A stretch of DNA of 64,000 bases from JAWWPG01 sp963820035 (lineage in GTDB: Bacteria; Actinomycetota; Actinomycetes; Propionibacteriales; Nocardioidaceae), in assembly GCA_963820035.1 (NCBI GenBank), contig CAWFYK010000002.1:496001-560000 (forward strand). Reading direction: 5' to 3'. The position numbers and the translations under genes are program-made. The notes below the pieces were generated by a model that was not told where the DNA came from, ran no database searches, and saw only the letters and a list, made by a program, of their open reading frames with translations. This document shows, in pieces, positions 26,980 through 35,037 of this stretch; position 1 is the stretch's first letter, and each line of letters begins with the position of its first letter.

Positions 26980-27656
26980 CGGGCGTCCCCCCGACGCGGG
27001 TTCGCAGTGGCTCACCCCTGGCCGCGCTCACGCGAGTGAGGTCGACCCGGTCGCAGCCGGCTCGGGGGGAGCGCTGTGAGATGTGCGGGGAGCCGGTTGC
27101 CGACGCCCACCAGCACGTCGTCAACCTGGAGAGCCGGGTGCTGATGTGCACGTGCCGGCCCTGCTACTTGCTGTTCACCGACCAGGGAGCCCAGCTCCGC
27201 TTCCGCGCCGTTCCTGACCGCTACCTGTCGTTTCCGGGTTTCGACCTCGACGGCCGCCAGTACGACGAGCTCGAGATTCCGGTGGGTCTGGCCTTCCTCT
27301 TCACCAACTCCATGCTGGGCAAGACGATCGCGTTCTATCCGGGTCCGGCGGGAGCTACCGAGTCGGAGCTCCCCCTTGTCGCTTGGGAGCGGATCGTCAC
27401 AGCAAACCCCGAGCTGACCGCATTGCTGCCCGATGTCGAGGCGCTCTTGCTGCGCGCCTCGGACCGCAACGCCGAGCGCTTCTCCTGCCACCTGGTGCCG
27501 ATCGACGCCTGCTACGAGCTCGTCGGCACCCTGCGCCAGCTCTGGCGAGGTTTCGACGGCGGCAACCAGGTGCACGAGGCCATCGATGCATTCTTCGCCG
27601 ATGTCTCGGCCCGCAGCCGTCCCGCGTCGGCCGTCACCGACACGCCCGCGTCATGA
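26976..27656 (+). CDS. DUF5947 family protein of the hydrogenase operon
   Basis: A 226-residue cytosolic protein of the DUF5947 type, a family associated with group 1h hydrogenase loci. A CxxC knuckle (CEMCGEPVADAHQHVV) and a second Cys pair (MCTCRPCYLLF) near the N-terminus suggest a zinc or Fe-S site with His residues nearby. The rest includes FPGFDLDGRQYDELEIPVGLAFLF and a CYELVGTLRQLWRGFDGG segment. It overlaps both neighbours by four bases, so it is made together with the NifU/Rieske-like protein and DUF6084. Its role is unknown; metal-centre assembly or docking is an inference from the context. Confidence 0.8.
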   Translation: MTGVPPTRVRSGSPLAALTRVRSTRSQPARGERCEMCGEPVADAHQHVVNLESRVLMCTCRPCYLLFTDQGAQLRFRAVPDRYLSFPGFDLDGRQYDELEIPVGLAFLFTNSMLGKTIAFYPGPAGATESELPLVAWERIVTANPELTALLPDVEALLLRASDRNAERFSCHLVPIDACYELVGTLRQLWRGFDGGNQVHEAIDAFFADVSARSRPASAVTDTPAS

Positions 27657-28294
27657 GTGCCTTCGCGTTCACGGCCGTCGACATCTTCGCCGAGCCCTAT
27701 GCGGTCGCCCCGCAGCTGACCGCACGGTTGCGCGTTGAAGAGTCGACTGGAGCCGTCATCCACGCCATCGCGCTGCGCTGCCAGGTGCGCATCGAGCCGC
27801 AACGCCGTTCCTACTCGGCGGCCGAGGAGGGCGGGCTGCTGTCGCTCTTCGGTGGGCGCGAGCGCTGGTCCAGCACCTTGAAGCCGTTCATGTGGATGCA
27901 GTGCAACACGATGGTCCAAGGCTTCACCGGCATCTCCGAGGTGGACCTGCCGCTGCCGTGCACCTATGACTTCGACGTGACCGGATCGACGTACATGCAC
28001 TCCCTGAGCGAGGGCACGATCCCGCTCGCTCTGCTCTTCTCCGGAACGGTCTTCACCCGCGGTGTCAGCGGGTTCGGCGTCGAGCAGGTGCCCTGGGACT
28101 GCGAGGCGAGCTATCGGCTGCCGGTCTCGGTGTGGCGCGAGATGGTCGACCTCTACTACCCGAACACCGGATGGCTCCGCCTCGACCGTGACGTGCTCGC
28201 CGCGCTAGCGCGCCACAAGGCGGCACGCGGTCTCACGACCTGGGACGAAACGATGGAGTCGTTGCTCATCGCGTCCGGTGAGGTGGTGTCATGA
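27653..28294 (+). CDS. DUF6084 family protein of the hydrogenase operon
   Basis: A 213-residue protein of the DUF6084 family. It is beta-rich with many aromatic residues (ERWSSTLKPFMWMQCNTMVQGFTG, PCTYDFDVTGSTYMHSLSEG, VPWDCEASYRLPVSVW). There is no signal peptide or membrane helix. The ATG lies in the ATGA overlap with DUF5947, and its end overlaps the next gene in the same way. The family is found almost only beside group 1h-type hydrogenase genes, so a dedicated accessory role is likely; the biochemical function is unknown. Confidence 0.78.
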   Translation: MSAFAFTAVDIFAEPYAVAPQLTARLRVEESTGAVIHAIALRCQVRIEPQRRSYSAAEEGGLLSLFGGRERWSSTLKPFMWMQCNTMVQGFTGISEVDLPLPCTYDFDVTGSTYMHSLSEGTIPLALLFSGTVFTRGVSGFGVEQVPWDCEASYRLPVSVWREMVDLYYPNTGWLRLDRDVLAALARHKAARGLTTWDETMESLLIASGEVVS

Positions 28295-29781
28295 GCCTCG
28301 AGGTGGCGCGCAAGGTTGCCGACGCTGTCCTCTACGAGGGATATCTCCTCTATCCCTACCGGGCGACATCGCGTAAGAACCAGGTGCGTTGGCAGTTCGG
28401 AGTCCTCGGCCCCGCTGGTGCGGCCGAGGCCGGGACGGGGGAGGAGTCGACGATGTCGGCCGAATGCCTGGTGCGTCCGCAGGGACAACCTCGGCTGTCG
28501 GTCCATGTCCGGTTCCTGCAGCTCCAGACCCGCTCAGCAGAGGCCCTCCAGGGTTCAGACTTCGTGCCGGTGAGCGAGCTGGCCGTCGATGACTCACGCT
28601 GGCTCACGTGGGACGAAGCCGTCGAGTGTGAACAGCGGCTCGGGCCTTTCCCGTTGGACGACGACGCGCAGCCGATAGCCAGTGCACTCGAGGTCCCTGA
28701 GGGACGAGAGGTCGAGGATCTCCGAGACTCTTCCGGCGCGCTCCGAGGAAGGCTGGTGCGGGAGCGTCGGGCGTTGTCGGCCGCATTGAGAGTTGCGGTC
28801 GCCCCGGTTGGCGACCTGCTCCGCGTGCGGTTGACTCTGGACAACAGCGCGACGGCGCAGCCCGACAAGGATGCGGCGATCGGGGTCTCGTTCATCGGCA
28901 CCCACCTGCTCCTGCAGCTCGACACCGGTGAGTTCGTGTCGACGGTGGACCCACCCGAGGACGCCATGGAGGCGGCCGCGGACTGTCGGCAGCACCGCTG
29001 GTGGCCGGTGCTCGCCGGTCCGGAAGGGGACTCGCAGGTGCTGCTGGTGTCTCCCATCATCATCGAGGACCACGCCCAGCTCGCGCCGGAGAGCGCCGGT
29101 GCCCTTTTCGACTCGACCGAAATCGACGAGATCCTGACGTTGCGGGTGATGACCTTGACCGATGAGGAGAAGGCCGAGGCACGGGCCACCGACCCGAGGG
29201 CCGCCGAGATCATCGACCGATGTGACGCGATGACACCCGAGCAGCTCCAAGCCCTGCACGGCGTCCTTCGTCACCCCCATGGCATCGGCGCCGGACTCGC
29301 CGCGGACCCGTTTTCGGGGGACCCGTCCGCCATCGATACGTCCACGGCCGACGGGCCCACGTCGGACCCGTTCGCACTTCCCGACGAGCTCACGTGGACA
29401 ACCGACATCGAGTCAGACACCACCGGGGTCTTCACCCCCGAGGCACCATGGTGGGACCCCGAAGCTGACGCGAGTGTCGCCCCGGCGACCGACGTCGTGG
29501 TGATTCGTGGTGTCGACGTCCGCAAGGACAGCCTGGTGACGGTTCACCCCAACCGGCGAGCGGACGCCCAGGACATCTTCTTCACCGGGATGACGGCCAG
29601 GGTGGCCGCCGTACTCAGCGACGTCGACGGCGACACCCACGTCGCCGTCACACTGGTCGACGACCCAGCGGCCGAGCTGCACGACTGGTATGGCCGCTAC
29701 CTCTACTTCGCCCCCGACGAGCTCCAGCCCGTGCTCGATGGGACGGGGAATGCTGGCACACCCGAAGGAGAACACACATGA
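28291..29781 (+). CDS. Conserved hydrogenase-locus protein, 496 residues
   Basis: No named domain is recognised. The N-terminal half begins EVARKVADAVLYEGYLLYPYRATSRKN and has a structured alpha/beta appearance, including PIIIEDHAQLAPESAGALFDSTEIDEIL. The middle is an acidic, low-complexity linker (about residues 340-395). The end is a compact beta domain with IRGVDVRKDSLVTVHPNRRADAQDIFFTGMTARV and WYGRYLYFAPDEL. It overlaps DUF6084 by four bases and the next small gene by four. Similar long proteins accompany group 1h hydrogenases; a chaperone or scaffold role is only an inference. Confidence 0.7.
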   Translation: MSLEVARKVADAVLYEGYLLYPYRATSRKNQVRWQFGVLGPAGAAEAGTGEESTMSAECLVRPQGQPRLSVHVRFLQLQTRSAEALQGSDFVPVSELAVDDSRWLTWDEAVECEQRLGPFPLDDDAQPIASALEVPEGREVEDLRDSSGALRGRLVRERRALSAALRVAVAPVGDLLRVRLTLDNSATAQPDKDAAIGVSFIGTHLLLQLDTGEFVSTVDPPEDAMEAAADCRQHRWWPVLAGPEGDSQVLLVSPIIIEDHAQLAPESAGALFDSTEIDEILTLRVMTLTDEEKAEARATDPRAAEIIDRCDAMTPEQLQALHGVLRHPHGIGAGLAADPFSGDPSAIDTSTADGPTSDPFALPDELTWTTDIESDTTGVFTPEAPWWDPEADASVAPATDVVVIRGVDVRKDSLVTVHPNRRADAQDIFFTGMTARVAAVLSDVDGDTHVAVTLVDDPAAELHDWYGRYLYFAPDELQPVLDGTGNAGTPEGEHT

Positions 29782-29897
29782 AGTCATTGGGAACCTTGAC
29801 CGCCGTCGTGCTCGCGCTCGCTGCGGTCGGTGCCGTCGCGGTGGGGTTGCGTTCGATCCCCGATGTCCAGCGCTACATGCGGATGCGCCGGATGTGA
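29778..29897 (+). CDS. DUF6893-type 39-residue membrane peptide
   Basis: A 39-residue peptide with one hydrophobic helix (LTAVVLALAAVGAVAVGL) and a basic tail ending RYMRMRRM. GAAGGAG lies ten bases before the ATG. It overlaps the 496-residue gene by four bases. Small proteins of this type are conserved in group 1h operons of actinobacteria and may tether the hydrogenase or its partners to the membrane; this is an inference from topology. Confidence 0.75.
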   Translation: MKSLGTLTAVVLALAAVGAVAVGLRSIPDVQRYMRMRRM

Positions 29898-29925
29898 TGA
29901 GGCGTGGCGTTCGGGGCGAGATGAC

Positions 29926-30462
29926 ATGACGAGAGGAGTCCTCGTTGCCGGAATCGGCAACATCTTCCAAGGCGATGACGGCTTCGGGCCCGAGGCCGTC
30001 CGCCGCCTCGCCTCCGCACGCCCGGACGACGCGCGCGTGCGGGTGGTCGACTACGGCATCCGCGGCATGCACCTCGCCTACGACCTCCTCGAGGGCTACG
30101 ACGCGCTGGTCATCGTCGACGCGGTTCCTCCTGCGTCGCTGGGCAGCGCTGCCAGGCCAGGATCACTCGGCGTCCTCGTGATCGGCCCGGAGGACCTGGG
30201 TGAGGGCGACGTCGACCCGCACGGGATGAACCCGGTGGCGGTGTTGGCGAGTCTCGGCGCTCTGGGCGGCACGCTCCCACCCACGTTCGTCGTGGGGTGC
30301 TGCCCGTCGAGCCTCGAGGACCACCTCGGTCTGACCGAGACCGTCGCGGGCGCGGTCGACGAAGCGGTGGCGCTGACCAGCCGGCTCGTCGACGACCTGT
30401 TGGCGGGACGGTTGACGGAGGGAGGTGACGTCGCATGTGCCTCGGGATCCCCGGTCAGGTGA
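29926..30462 (+). CDS. Hydrogenase maturation protease (HyaD/HycI family)
   Basis: A 178-residue nickel-dependent endopeptidase that removes the C-terminal tail of the large subunit once nickel is in place. It has the family start LVAGIGNIFQGDDGFGPEAV, with Asp in the position of the usual Glu/Asp nickel ligand, VIVDAV with the second acidic ligand, and DPHGMNP with the His ligand. ATG 29926 gives a normal N-terminus; longer versions of the frame add unrelated residues. The 3' end overlaps the hypC-hypF gene by 28 bp. The substrate is presumably HhyL (cut after His574). Confidence 0.93.
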   Translation: MTRGVLVAGIGNIFQGDDGFGPEAVRRLASARPDDARVRVVDYGIRGMHLAYDLLEGYDALVIVDAVPPASLGSAARPGSLGVLVIGPEDLGEGDVDPHGMNPVAVLASLGALGGTLPPTFVVGCCPSSLEDHLGLTETVAGAVDEAVALTSRLVDDLLAGRLTEGGDVACASGSPVR

Positions 30463-32978
30463 TTCGGCTGCTTGACGGCTACCACGGCCAGCTCGCCCTC
30501 GTCGACGTCGCTGGAGCCGAGCGCAAGGTCAACATCGGGATGTTGGAGGACCAGCAGCTCAGCCCCGGGGACTGGGTCGTCATCCACATGGGATTCGCCG
30601 TCGAGCGGGTCGACGAAGACGGCGCCCGCGAGGCGATGGCCGGGCTCGAGCTGGTCGGGCAACCCCGGGCCGCCCGCGTGCGCAGGCGCTTCAACGTGCA
30701 CGGCCTGGTCCAGGGCGTCGGCTTCCGCCCCTTCGTCTACGTCACCGCCGCCGATCTCGGGCTCTCCGGCTCCGTCGTCAACGACTCGGGCGGGGTCGTT
30801 GCCGAGGTCGAGGGGACACCAGCTGCGGTCGACGCCTTCGCGGAGCGGCTGCGCAGCGACGCGCCGCCACTTGCGGTGGTCGAGTCGATCGTGGTCGAGG
30901 AGATCACCCCCACCGGTGGGACCGACTTCGTCATCGAGACGTCCCAGCGGGATGCCGGCCGTCGTACGCTCGCAAGCCCGGATGTCGCCACCTGCGACGA
31001 CTGTCTGCGCGAGCTGGCGGACCCGACCGACCGCCGCTACCGCCACCCGTTCATCACCTGCACCAACTGTGGACCGCGCTTCACCATCATCACCGACCTG
31101 CCCTACGACCGACCGACAACGACGATGCGGGACTTCGCGATGTGTGACGCCTGCCGTCGTGAGTACGACGACCCGGCCGACCGCCGTTTCCACGCACAGC
31201 CGATCGCCTGCCCCGACTGTGGACCACGCCTCGAGCTGATCGATATCGACGGGACGGTGACGGGCGATGCGGACAGCCTGGCGCTGGCCCGTTACCAGCT
31301 CTCGGCGGGAGCCATCCTGGCCGTCAAGGGAATCGGGGGCTACCATCTGGTCTGCGACGCAGAGAACGAGTCAACCCTCGCCGAGCTGCGTCGCCGCAAG
31401 ATGAGGGGCAGCAAACCCTTCGCGATCATGGTCGCTGACCTCGCGGCGGCAGGCGAGGTCAGCGAGATCGACCGGGCCGAGAAGCGGCTCCTTACCGACC
31501 CGCGCCGGCCGATCGTCCTGCTGCGGCGGAGGGTCGGCGGGGGGATGGCGGTGGCCCCCAGCGCAGCGCCGGACTCAGCCGAGCTCGGGATCATGCTGCC
31601 CTACAGCGGTCTTCACGTGCTGCTGTTCGGGCTCGCGGGAGACTCGCCTGGGCCCCGCGCACTCGTCATGACGTCGGGAAACCGCGGCGGCGAGCCCATC
31701 GTCACTGACGATGACGACGCGCTCGAGCGGCTGGCGCCGCTGGTCGACGGCTGGCTGCGTCACGCTCGACGGATCCACGTGCCGTGCGACGACTCGGTCG
31801 CGCGCGTCGTCGAGGGTCGCGAGGTGCCGATCCGTCGGTCGCGGGGGTTCGCACCGATGCCGATCGCGTTGCCGTTCGACGTACCCGCCACCCTGGCCGT
31901 CGGCGCCGACCTGAAGAACACCTGCGCGGTGGCCGAGGGTCGACATCTCTGGTTCAGCCAGCACATCGGTGACATGGATGACATCGCCACGGTCGAGGCC
32001 TTCGAAGCGACGGAGCGCCACCTGGAGATGCTGACCGGGGTCCGGCCGTCGACGTTCGTGTGTGACGACCATCCCGGCTACCGCTCGAGCCGCTGGGCCC
32101 GCGAGCACAGCGATGGGCGGCCGGTCACGACGGTCCAGCATCACCACGCCCACGTCGCCGCGGTGATGGGGGAGCACGGCCTCGACGGGACGAGCCCCGT
32201 CATCGGGTTTGCGTTCGACGGGACCGGCTACGGCCATGACGGATCCGTCTGGGGGGGCGAGGTGCTGATCGCGGACTACAAGGGCTTCCGCCGGTTCGCC
32301 CATCTCGCAGATGTGCCGCTCGCGGGTGGTGATGCCAGCGTGGAACGGCCCTACCGGATGGCGCTGTCGCACCTGCGCTCGGCCGGCGTCGCGTGGTCCG
32401 CGGACCTGCCACCCGTAGCGGCGTGTCCCGACGTCGAGCGGTCCGTGCTGGAGCATCAGCTGGGCACCGGGTTCGGCTGTGCCTCCACCTCGAGCATGGG
32501 GAGGTTGTTCGACGCGGTCGCTTCCCTGACGGGGGTCCGGCACGTGGCGGTCTTCGAGGCGGAGGCGGCCATGGCGCTCGAGGCCGTGGCCGACGACGCT
32601 GACGGCGCCGGTGACTACCGGTTCGGCCTTGTCACGGCCGACAGCGGTGACCTCGTCATCGACCCGGCCCCGGTGGTGGAGATGATCGTCCGCGACCTGA
32701 CCGGTGGGATACCTGTCCCGCGCATCGCGTCCCAGTTCCATTCGGCCGTCTCCGACGTGATCGTGGCGGCCGCCATCCGAGCCCGACAGTCGCAGCCCGG
32801 CGACCGTGCGCTCACCACCGTGGTCCTCAGTGGCGGGGTATTCCAGAACGCCCGGCTGCTGCGAGAGGCCAGCCGGGGACTCCGAGCCGCGTCGTTCGAT
32901 GTCCTGGTGCCGACGCGGCTGCCACCCAACGACGGGGGCATCGCTCTCGGACAGGTTCTGGTGGCCGGTGCGCGCTAG
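30435..32978 (+). CDS. hypF: HypC-HypF fusion, Fe(CN)2CO maturation protein
   Basis: A single 847-residue frame. Residues 1 to about 78 are a HypC chaperone (MCLGIPGQV with the essential Cys2, and GDWVVIHMGFAVERVD). Without any stop, HypF begins at residue 83 with an acylphosphatase domain (RRFNVHGLVQGVGFRPFVY). It continues with paired zinc knuckles (CDDCLREL, CTNCGPRFT, CDACRREY, CPDCGPRL), a YrdC-like domain (ILAVKGIGGYHLVCDA, KPFAIMV) and a Kae1-like domain (QHHHAHVAAVMGEHGL, FDGTGYGHDGSVWGGE). HypF makes carbamoyl-AMP and loads HypE. GGAGG lies upstream of the ATG, within the protease gene. Confidence 0.95.
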   Translation: MCLGIPGQVIRLLDGYHGQLALVDVAGAERKVNIGMLEDQQLSPGDWVVIHMGFAVERVDEDGAREAMAGLELVGQPRAARVRRRFNVHGLVQGVGFRPFVYVTAADLGLSGSVVNDSGGVVAEVEGTPAAVDAFAERLRSDAPPLAVVESIVVEEITPTGGTDFVIETSQRDAGRRTLASPDVATCDDCLRELADPTDRRYRHPFITCTNCGPRFTIITDLPYDRPTTTMRDFAMCDACRREYDDPADRRFHAQPIACPDCGPRLELIDIDGTVTGDADSLALARYQLSAGAILAVKGIGGYHLVCDAENESTLAELRRRKMRGSKPFAIMVADLAAAGEVSEIDRAEKRLLTDPRRPIVLLRRRVGGGMAVAPSAAPDSAELGIMLPYSGLHVLLFGLAGDSPGPRALVMTSGNRGGEPIVTDDDDALERLAPLVDGWLRHARRIHVPCDDSVARVVEGREVPIRRSRGFAPMPIALPFDVPATLAVGADLKNTCAVAEGRHLWFSQHIGDMDDIATVEAFEATERHLEMLTGVRPSTFVCDDHPGYRSSRWAREHSDGRPVTTVQHHHAHVAAVMGEHGLDGTSPVIGFAFDGTGYGHDGSVWGGEVLIADYKGFRRFAHLADVPLAGGDASVERPYRMALSHLRSAGVAWSADLPPVAACPDVERSVLEHQLGTGFGCASTSSMGRLFDAVASLTGVRHVAVFEAEAAMALEAVADDADGAGDYRFGLVTADSGDLVIDPAPVVEMIVRDLTGGIPVPRIASQFHSAVSDVIVAAAIRARQSQPGDRALTTVVLSGGVFQNARLLREASRGLRAASFDVLVPTRLPPNDGGIALGQVLVAGAR

Positions 32979-33065
32979 TCGAAATGCCTGCCGCGCAGTC
33001 GTCGTAGCCTTCCCGGCTGTCGTCGGTGGGGCGTATAACGGGAACCATCGAGAGGAGCTGGTCGC

Positions 33066-33938
33066 ATGTGTCTAGCAGTCCCGGGCAGGGTCGTCAGCAT
33101 CGAGGAGCGCGACCTGACACCGATGGCCGAGGTCGACTTCGGCGGAGTCCGCAAGGACGTGTGCCTCCAGTACATCCCGGACATCCAGGTCGGCGAATAC
33201 GTGATGGTTCACGTCGGCTTCGCGATCCAGCGGATGGACGAGGAGGCAGCGCAGCAGACGCTGGCCAGTTTCGAGAAGCTCGGCATCCTGGAGGAGGAGT
33301 TCGGCGACGGCTTCGCGTTGGCCGCCAAGCAAGCCGGCACGCCATACCCTTCCCCCACCACCACGCCAGCCCGTGAGGACGGTGCTGGCTCAGTGGTTGA
33401 CGGAGATCTACGGGCGCAAGATTCAGGCCCGCCCTCGACCACGTCAGCCCGTGAGGACGGTGCGGGCTCAGTGGTTGACGCCGATCTGGGGACGCGAGGC
33501 GATACGTCGCCCTCGACCACGTCAGCCCGTGAGGACGGTGCGGGCTCAGTGGTTGACGGAGATCTACGGGCGCAAGATTCAAGCTCGCCCCCGACCACGC
33601 CAACCCGAAGGGACGGTGCTGGCTCAGTGGTTGGCGGAGATCCACGGGCGCAAGATTCAAGCTCGCCCCCGACCACGCCAACCCGAAGGGACGGTGCTGG
33701 CTCAGTGGTTGACGCCGATCTGGGGACGCGAGGCGATACGTCGCCCTCGACCACGCCAGCCCGTGAGGACGGTGCTGGCTCAGTGGTTGACGGAGATCTA
33801 CGGGCGCAAGATTCAAGCTCGCCCCCGACCACGCCAACCCGAAGGGACGGTGCCGGCTCAGTGGTTGACGCCGATCTGGGGACGCGAGGCGATACGTCGC
33901 CCTCGACCACGCCAACCCGAAGGGACGGTGCCAGGTGA
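33066..33938 (+). CDS. hypC: HypC chaperone with a minisatellite-encoded C-terminal tail
   Basis: Residues 1 to about 95 form a normal HypC (MCLAVPGRVVSIEERD with Cys2, VCLQYIPDIQVGEYVMVHVGFAIQRMDEE). HypC with HypD holds the Fe(CN)2CO unit. From residue 99 the frame is a 26-residue tandem repeat (core REDGAGSVVD), seven full copies and a partial one, reaching 290 residues in place of about 90-100. The tail is Asp, Gly, Ser, Thr and Pro rich and probably disordered. GAGAGGAG precedes the ATG. The stop overlaps the GTG of hypD (GTGA). Another HypC domain is fused to HypF just upstream, so the locus has two. Confidence 0.9.
   Translation: MCLAVPGRVVSIEERDLTPMAEVDFGGVRKDVCLQYIPDIQVGEYVMVHVGFAIQRMDEEAAQQTLASFEKLGILEEEFGDGFALAAKQAGTPYPSPTTTPAREDGAGSVVDGDLRAQDSGPPSTTSAREDGAGSVVDADLGTRGDTSPSTTSAREDGAGSVVDGDLRAQDSSSPPTTPTRRDGAGSVVGGDPRAQDSSSPPTTPTRRDGAGSVVDADLGTRGDTSPSTTPAREDGAGSVVDGDLRAQDSSSPPTTPTRRDGAGSVVDADLGTRGDTSPSTTPTRRDGAR
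33360..33935 (+). repeat. 78-bp minisatellite within the 3' end of hypC
   Basis: Seven full units of exactly 78 bp begin at 33360, 33438, 33516, 33594, 33672, 33750 and 33828, with a partial eighth from 33906. Two sub-types alternate irregularly, differing in the second half (GATCTACGGGCGCAAGATTC versus GATCTGGGGACGCGAGGCGA). Since 78 is a multiple of three, copy number can change without a frameshift. Two forward frames and two reverse frames stay open through the array. Confidence 0.95.
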
Positions 33939-35035
33939 GGTACTTGGATGAGTTCAGCAACCCAGATCTGGCGAAGCGGCTGCTCGACCAGATCCACCAG
34001 GTGACCACCCAGCCTTGGGCCATGATGGAGGTGTGCGGCGGGCAGACCCACTCGATCATCCGGCATGGCATCGACCAGCTGCTTCCGGAGGGCATCGAGA
34101 TGATCCACGGTCCCGGCTGCCCGGTCTGCGTGACGCCGCTCGAGATCATCGACAAAGCCCTCGAGATCGCGGGCCGGCCCGGCGTCATCTTCTGTTCGTT
34201 CGGTGACATGCTGCGGGTGCCGGGCAGCTCCCAGGACCTGTTCCGGATCAAGAGCGCCGGCGGCGACGTCCGGGTGGTCTACTCACCGCTCGACGCCCTC
34301 AAGCTGGCCCGCGAGAACCCCGACCGCGAGGTGGTGTTCTTCGGTATCGGTTTCGAGACGACGGCGCCGGCCAACGCCATGACCGTCTATCAGGCCAAAC
34401 GGCTCGGGGTCACCAACTTCTCGCTTCTCGTCTCTCATGTGCTGGTGCCGCCGGCGATCGCCGCGATCATGGAGTCGCCCACGTGCCGGGTGCAGGCCTT
34501 CCTCGCGGCCGGCCACGTCTGCAGCGTGATGGGCACCCAGGAGTATCCGCCTCTCGTCGAGAAGTACCACGTCCCGATCGTCGTCACCGGCTTCGAACCG
34601 CTCGACATCCTCGAGGGCATCCGTCGGACGGTCGTCCAGCTCGAAGAGGGACGCTACGAGCTCGAGAACGCCTATCCGCGGGCGGTTTCGGCGGAGGGCA
34701 ACCTGCCAGCCCAACAGATGCTGCGAGACGTCTTCGAGGTGACCGACCGCTCCTGGCGCGGCATCGGGATGATCCCGCAGAGTGGGTGGCGGCTCTCGGC
34801 GGCCTATCGGGCCTACGACGCAGAGCACCGGTTCGAGGTCACCGGCATCCATACCGATGAGTCGTCGCTGTGTCGCTCGGGTGAGGTCCTGCAGGGACTG
34901 ATCAAGCCTCACGAATGCGCGGCGTTCGGCAAGGAGTGCACGCCGCGCAACCCGCTCGGCGCGACCATGGTCTCGTCCGAGGGCGCGTGCGCGGCGTACT
35001 ACCTCTACCGCCGGCTCGAGCTGGTGGGGAGCTGA
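33935..35035 (+). CDS. hypD: Hydrogenase formation protein HypD
   Basis: A 366-residue protein. Key motifs are MMEVCGGQTH with Cys34, IHGPGCPVCVTP with Cys62 and Cys65, the GIGFETTAPA segment and the C-terminal [4Fe-4S] Cys set (CRSGEVLQGL, HECAAFGKECTPRNPLG, GACAAYY). HypD with HypC assembles the iron with two CN and one CO using electrons from its cluster. The GTG start overlaps the hypC stop by four bases. HypE follows after two bases. Confidence 0.96.
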   Translation: MRYLDEFSNPDLAKRLLDQIHQVTTQPWAMMEVCGGQTHSIIRHGIDQLLPEGIEMIHGPGCPVCVTPLEIIDKALEIAGRPGVIFCSFGDMLRVPGSSQDLFRIKSAGGDVRVVYSPLDALKLARENPDREVVFFGIGFETTAPANAMTVYQAKRLGVTNFSLLVSHVLVPPAIAAIMESPTCRVQAFLAAGHVCSVMGTQEYPPLVEKYHVPIVVTGFEPLDILEGIRRTVVQLEEGRYELENAYPRAVSAEGNLPAQQMLRDVFEVTDRSWRGIGMIPQSGWRLSAAYRAYDAEHRFEVTGIHTDESSLCRSGEVLQGLIKPHECAAFGKECTPRNPLGATMVSSEGACAAYYLYRRLELVGS

Positions 35036-35037
35036 CC

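Noticed and set aside
33373..33951. Alternative frame through the minisatellite, 192 codons
   Set aside because: It is open because the 78-bp unit lacks stops in that frame; the hypC frame has a good ribosome site and joins the conserved N-terminus. It remains a test case but is not annotated as a gene.
33094..34251. Long minus-strand open frames opposite hypC/hypD
   Set aside because: They consist of antisense repeat and antisense hypD sequence with no homology.
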